Positions 60,866-64,000 of a DNA stretch of 64,000 bases are shown here, in pieces (positions within the stretch are counted from its first letter, which is position 1; each line of letters starts with the position of its first letter). The stretch spans positions 1 to 64,000 of the forward strand of contig NZ_JBHSCW010000001.1 in NCBI RefSeq assembly GCF_042651425.1, given 5' to 3'. Both the position numbers and the translations under genes were made by a program. Source of the stretch: Fodinicurvata halophila. GTDB taxonomy: Bacteria > Pseudomonadota > Alphaproteobacteria > Kiloniellales > DSM-21159. The notes below the pieces were generated by a model. That model was not told the origin of the DNA and searched no databases. It saw only the letters and a list, made by a program, of their open reading frames with translations.

Positions 60866-61899
60866 GCCCGGGCCGAGAGCGGCAGATTGTAGAGCAGGTT
60901 CTGCGGCTTGAAGCGCAAGCCGCCGGATTCGTCCATGCTGAGCGCCATGTAGACGGGACGTCCGGCCACCTGTGGCAGCATCACGCTGCTGTCGGAGAAC
61001 TCTGCCCGGAACAGGCACAGCAGTCGGTACATCTGCTCCTCGCTGGCCTCCTGCCCGCGATAGAGGGTGTTGAACAGCCCCGTGGACTCCGCATCCAGAC
61101 CGACATACCAGACCCAGGACTCGTCCTTGATCTCCGGAATGGGCTGGATCTTCACCTCGATGTCCAGGAAGTGCGCGACCCATTTCTCCAGGGTCCGGCA
61201 CAAGGCATCCAGCCCCGGACTGCCGAAATCGACGCGCAGCACGGTATCGTAGCGCGTGTCCCGCTCCCAGTAGATATCGGCGTTCTCCCGCGACAGGACA
61301 TCCAGTTCCAGCGAGCGCGCCTGCCCCTCTGACTGGGCCAGCAGGTTGCCCAGCGAGACCGTGCTCTCCTGTGTGGCGTACATCTCGACGGTATCGGAAT
61401 CGGCCAGCAGGATCTGTCCCTCGCGCAGGGTGACCTTCTGTTCCCGAAAGAACAGCTCGGCTGCCCGCACCGCCAGTGGATCGGCTTCTTCCCCAAGGAT
61501 ATGTCGCTGGATCACATGGGACAGGTGATCGATGAAGATGGGCGGCACGGGGAAGATATCGGAATCGTTGGCCGCCCGATCATCCGGGGCAAAGATTCCC
61601 ATGTAGACCTCTTCCAGGGTCTCCGCTTCCAGCAGGCGGTCGCGATAGGCCGTCCAGACACGGTAGTTGTCGATGGCATCGGGATCTGCCAGCGCGTCCA
61701 GGCGCTCCTGCGTCACGGCCATGCGCGGGCTGTCCAGCAGATCGGCATGCAGGTGGCGTTCGGCCTTGCAGGCCTCCTGGGGCGGGCGCATCTCGGGGCG
61801 TATGAGATAGGCGCGCAGGAAGTCGTCGCTGATCGTCAGGCGCCCTTCGGGTGTCTCCTCGAGGAGGTGGTAGCCTGAATCTCGCCAAAAGTCCGGCAT
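60862..61899 (-). CDS. DUF6352 family protein
   Basis: The 345-residue protein has the DUF6352 pattern MPDFWRDSGYHLLEETPEGRL, then ISDDFLRAYLIRPEMRPPQEACKAERHLHADLL, IFIDHLSHVIQRHILG and EMYATQESTVSLGNLLAQSE. No enzyme motif or membrane segment is seen; it looks cytosolic. Function unknown. It is translationally coupled to the EamA transporter (4-bp overlap), which suggests a shared role in a transport or metabolic step. Confidence 0.78.
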   Translation of the reverse strand: MPDFWRDSGYHLLEETPEGRLTISDDFLRAYLIRPEMRPPQEACKAERHLHADLLDSPRMAVTQERLDALADPDAIDNYRVWTAYRDRLLEAETLEEVYMGIFAPDDRAANDSDIFPVPPIFIDHLSHVIQRHILGEEADPLAVRAAELFFREQKVTLREGQILLADSDTVEMYATQESTVSLGNLLAQSEGQARSLELDVLSRENADIYWERDTRYDTVLRVDFGSPGLDALCRTLEKWVAHFLDIEVKIQPIPEIKDESWVWYVGLDAESTGLFNTLYRGQEASEEQMYRLLCLFRAEFSDSSVMLPQVAGRPVYMALSMDESGGLRFKPQNLLYNLPLSARA

Positions 61900-62074
61900 G
61901 CTTATCCTTTCCTCTTACCGGGCCCAAGATGCCGTGAAGGACTGCCTTGCGGCAAGCGAAAGGATTGCCCCGGCAATGCGGGTCTGGACGTGGGGGTTAT
62001 GCAACGCCTATATTCCGCCACACGCGGGGTGTACCCGCATGCAGGATTACTGGCAACGGAATCGGATTTCATCA

Positions 62075-62449
62075 ATGACAGGAATGGCCATACGTCTGTT
62101 CACCTGGCGACATGGTGAAGAAGTCGGACGGGATGAAGCGGGCAACCGCTACTATCGTGCTCGCAAGGGTGGCCATGTGCATCGGGATTCCCTGCGCCAC
62201 GAGCGGCGCTGGGTCATCTATGCCGGAGAAGACGAGGCCAGCCGTGTGCCCCCGGAATGGCATGCCTGGCTGCACCATACAACTGACGAAATCCCGCCCG
62301 AGGACGGCATTCCGCGGCGTCCCTGGATGAAGGGCCATATCCCCAACCCCACGGGCAGCGAGACGGCCTATCGCCCGCCCGGCCATACACTGCGCGGTGG
62401 CCACCGCCCGCACACGACAGCCGACTACGAGCCCTGGACGCCGGAGTGA
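62075..62449 (+). CDS. NADH:ubiquinone oxidoreductase subunit NDUFA12 family
   Basis: This supernumerary complex I subunit (B17.2/NDUFA12 homologue) is found in alphaproteobacteria and mitochondria. The 124-residue protein has the conserved GEEVGRDEAGNRYYRARK, RWVIYAGEDEASRVPPEWHAWLHHTTDE and the Pro-rich C-terminus KGHIPNPTGSETAYRPPG. ATG 62075 is used; an ATG at 62084 is also in frame. It is followed by mlaD and the DUF2155 gene, a common alphaproteobacterial order. Confidence 0.93.
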   Translation: MTGMAIRLFTWRHGEEVGRDEAGNRYYRARKGGHVHRDSLRHERRWVIYAGEDEASRVPPEWHAWLHHTTDEIPPEDGIPRRPWMKGHIPNPTGSETAYRPPGHTLRGGHRPHTTADYEPWTPE

Positions 62450-62490
62450 TCGGCGCCGGATTCGCGCTCTGACAGACAGGGACAGGCAGC

Positions 62491-63009
62491 ATGCGCAGAA
62501 ACATCATAGAAACCGTCATGGGTGGCCTGGTCCTCCTGATCGCTGCCGCATTCCTGGTCTTTGCGTTCAATGCCAGTGACTTCTCCACCGCCTCGTCGGG
62601 CTACAGGGTGGTAGCGGAATTCGACGACGCCAGCGGACTCAGCACCGGATCCGAAGTACGCATGAGCGGCGTACCCGTAGGCTCGGTGGTTTCCCGCGAG
62701 CTCGACGAACAGAATTTCCTTGCCCGTGTGACGCTGTCCATCAAGGACGACGTAGAGCTGCCCGCCGATACCTCGGCCAAGATCACCGGCGACGGCTTGA
62801 TGGGCAGCAACTACGTATCCCTCTCGCCCGGCGGTGCGGAGGAGAATATCGAGCCCGGCGGGCGTATCCAGTACACTCAGGGCGCCATGAATCTCATGGA
62901 CCTTATCGGACGCTTCGTCTTCGGAGGCGCCAGCGGCAGCGGCCAGGATGGCAGTAACGGGGGAAGCAGCGGCAGCTCCGGAGATAATCCCTTCGATGAT
63001 CCACTCTGA
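62491..63009 (+). CDS. mlaD: MlaD-like MCE protein (outer-membrane lipid asymmetry)
   Basis: MlaD binds phospholipid in the periplasm and works with the MlaFEB ABC transporter. The 172-residue protein has an N-terminal membrane anchor (GGLVLLIAAAFLVFAF) and one MCE domain: YRVVAEFDDASGLSTGSEVRMSGVPVGSV, and GDGLMGSNYVSLSPGG. A Gly/Ser-rich tail follows (about residues 148-165). The usual mlaFEB genes are not in the window. Confidence 0.92.
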   Translation: MRRNIIETVMGGLVLLIAAAFLVFAFNASDFSTASSGYRVVAEFDDASGLSTGSEVRMSGVPVGSVVSRELDEQNFLARVTLSIKDDVELPADTSAKITGDGLMGSNYVSLSPGGAEENIEPGGRIQYTQGAMNLMDLIGRFVFGGASGSGQDGSNGGSSGSSGDNPFDDPL

Positions 63010-63022
63010 CTCGGTGCCCGGC

Positions 63023-63493
63023 ATGTCCGTCCGCTTTTTCCCCAATGCTGTGCACCTGTGCCTGGCGGCCTGCCTGATGGTCTTCCTGGGAGGCCTTGCC
63101 CAGGCCCAGGATGAGGGGAACAGCGAGCCCCTGGGAGAACCCTATCCGGTGGCCCAGTTGCAGGGGCTCAACAAGATCACGGCCCGCATCTCGACGTTCG
63201 AGGCGCCCGTGGACGAAACCGTCACTTTCGGCTCCCTGGAAATCACGGCGCGCACCTGCCGCAAGACCCGTCCGGAAGAGCAGCCTGAATCGGTCGCCTT
63301 CCTGGAAATCGAGGAGGTTCCCGTGAATTCACCACGTCAGGAAGTCTTCAGCGGCTGGATGTATGCCTCCTCCCCGGCGGTTTCGGCCCTGGAACATCCC
63401 GTCTATGACGTCTGGGTCGAGGACTGCCTGACCGAGGCGGGCGATCCGGCACAACCCGAACCGGAACAAACGCCGCAGACGCAAGAGCAGTGA
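63023..63493 (+). CDS. DUF2155 family periplasmic protein
   Basis: The 156-residue precursor has a signal peptide (HLCLAACLMVFLGGLAQAQ) and the DUF2155 core LQGLNKITARISTFEAPVDETVTFGSLEITARTC, ending with PVYDVWVEDC. Cysteine pairs suggest a disulfide-stabilised fold. DUF2155 proteins are alphaproteobacterial and often lie near NDUFA12 and aat genes. ATG 63023 is chosen for the signal peptide; ATG 62996 is also in frame but overlaps mlaD. Confidence 0.86.
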   Translation: MSVRFFPNAVHLCLAACLMVFLGGLAQAQDEGNSEPLGEPYPVAQLQGLNKITARISTFEAPVDETVTFGSLEITARTCRKTRPEEQPESVAFLEIEEVPVNSPRQEVFSGWMYASSPAVSALEHPVYDVWVEDCLTEAGDPAQPEPEQTPQTQEQ

Positions 63494-63633
63494 TCCACCT
63501 TGCTGTCCCAGCAACGGCATCGGATGGCGCAGCTGCCGCGCGATCGGTCGCCTGGGCGCTTGTCGGGCCATGTTTTTCTTCCTAGCCTGCGCTTCGCTCA
63601 AATCGTTTCAAATCACAGCAAGGAGCAAACAGC

Positions 63634-64000
63634 ATGGTCGGAACAGTGGACGCACGCCTGACGGAACTGGGCATCGACATTCCCACACCGGCAAGCCCGG
63701 TGGCCAACTACGTGGGGTTCGTGGTGACCGGTAACCTCGTCTTCATCTCCGGCCAGCTGCCACTCAAGGACGGGCAGCTGCAGTACGATGGCCGGCTTGG
63801 CGAGTCGGTTTCGCTCGAAGACGGGCAAGCTGCCGCCCGCTTGTGCGCCATCAATGTCATTGCCCAGCTGAAGGCCGCCTGCGAAGGAGACCTGGATCGG
63901 GTGACACGCATCGTCCGCCTGGGCGGGTTCGTCAATTCCGTCGCCGGCTACAAGGACCAGCCGAAGGTGATCAATGGCGCGTCCGACCTGATGGCAGAGG
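63634..64000 (+). CDS. RidA family protein (cut by window edge)
   Basis: RidA-family proteins (YjgF/YER057c/UK114) hydrolyse reactive enamine/imine intermediates from PLP enzymes. The first 122 codons are present: LTELGIDIPTPASPVANYVGFVVTGNLVFISGQLPLKDGQL and DRVTRIVRLGGFVNSVAGY. The clade is the slightly longer type (about 150 residues). AAGGAG lies 8 bp before the ATG at 63634. The gene runs off the right edge. Confidence 0.93.
   Translation, partial: MVGTVDARLTELGIDIPTPASPVANYVGFVVTGNLVFISGQLPLKDGQLQYDGRLGESVSLEDGQAAARLCAINVIAQLKAACEGDLDRVTRIVRLGGFVNSVAGYKDQPKVINGASDLMAE

Noticed and set aside
1..64000. CRISPR arrays, insertion sequences, prophage, restriction or other defence genes
   Set aside because: No regularly spaced repeats, transposase, integrase, capsid or known defence domains were found; the HNH protein at 13870 belongs to a housekeeping-type family.

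Overview
The window is a 64 kb chromosomal piece of a high-GC alphaproteobacterium. Its markers are a class II (B12-dependent) ribonucleotide reductase, RpoH, CarD, a 7Fe ferredoxin FdxA, Coq7, an NDUFA12-type complex I protein, a DUF2155 protein, PAS_5 and stand-alone ACT proteins, and a tRNA-Tyr/tRNA-Gly/tuf arrangement. The set fits a Rhodospirillales-like lineage; the genus is not determined. No phage, insertion sequence, CRISPR array or defence island was seen. Most genes are core or catabolic.

Layout. 1-1500: start of tuf preceded by two tRNAs on the minus strand, then rlmB. 1500-12000: a polyamine, beta-alanine and amino-acid block with a PuuR-like repressor, two class III aminotransferases, alanine dehydrogenase, PuuB- and PuuA-like enzymes, a MocR regulator and a threonine-dehydratase-like enzyme. 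12000-19000: housekeeping genes (YqaA, DsbB, Coq7, HNH nuclease, esterase, AlkA, GluQ, PAS_5, ACT, GNAT). 19000-28200: a TAXI-TRAP transporter, then a TctCBA transporter, a GntR regulator, an HMG-CoA-lyase-like enzyme and a CaiB CoA-transferase, which together look like an organic-acid uptake and cleavage module. 28300-35700: a ferric-siderophore island with a Fur box, FecI, FecR, a TonB receptor with a signalling domain, an ABC binding protein, a frameshifted permease, an ATPase and DUF2218.

35700-49400: assorted enzymes, including ArfB, a DmdA-like folate protein, a polysaccharide deacetylase, a cupin, tRNA-Arg, prolyl aminopeptidase, an SNase-like protein paired with an M48 lipoprotein protease, an MFS transporter behind a structured leader, RpoH, a phosphatase-fold protein that has lost metal ligands, CarD and FdxA. 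49400-56000: a GGT-like lipoprotein, a second M48 protease with a helical-repeat tail, a DsbA-family protein, AroQ, AccB, AccC and Aat. 56000-64000: NrdJ with candidate NrdR boxes, an EamA exporter, DUF6352, NDUFA12, MlaD, DUF2155 and the start of a RidA-family protein.

How the genes work together. Both pyruvate-dependent aminotransferases should make L-alanine, which the nearby alanine dehydrogenase can return to pyruvate. The Tct/HMGL/CaiB genes can be read as import, CoA activation and C-C cleavage of a branched dicarboxylate. The Fec-type genes form a surface-signalled iron uptake circuit, broken on paper by one extra G in the permease. The items most worth follow-up are the hairpin that buries the ribosome binding site of the MFS gene (44141-44200), the G8 frameshift (34027-34034), the phosphatase-like pseudoenzyme beside rpoH, and the HMGL/CaiB/Tct module.
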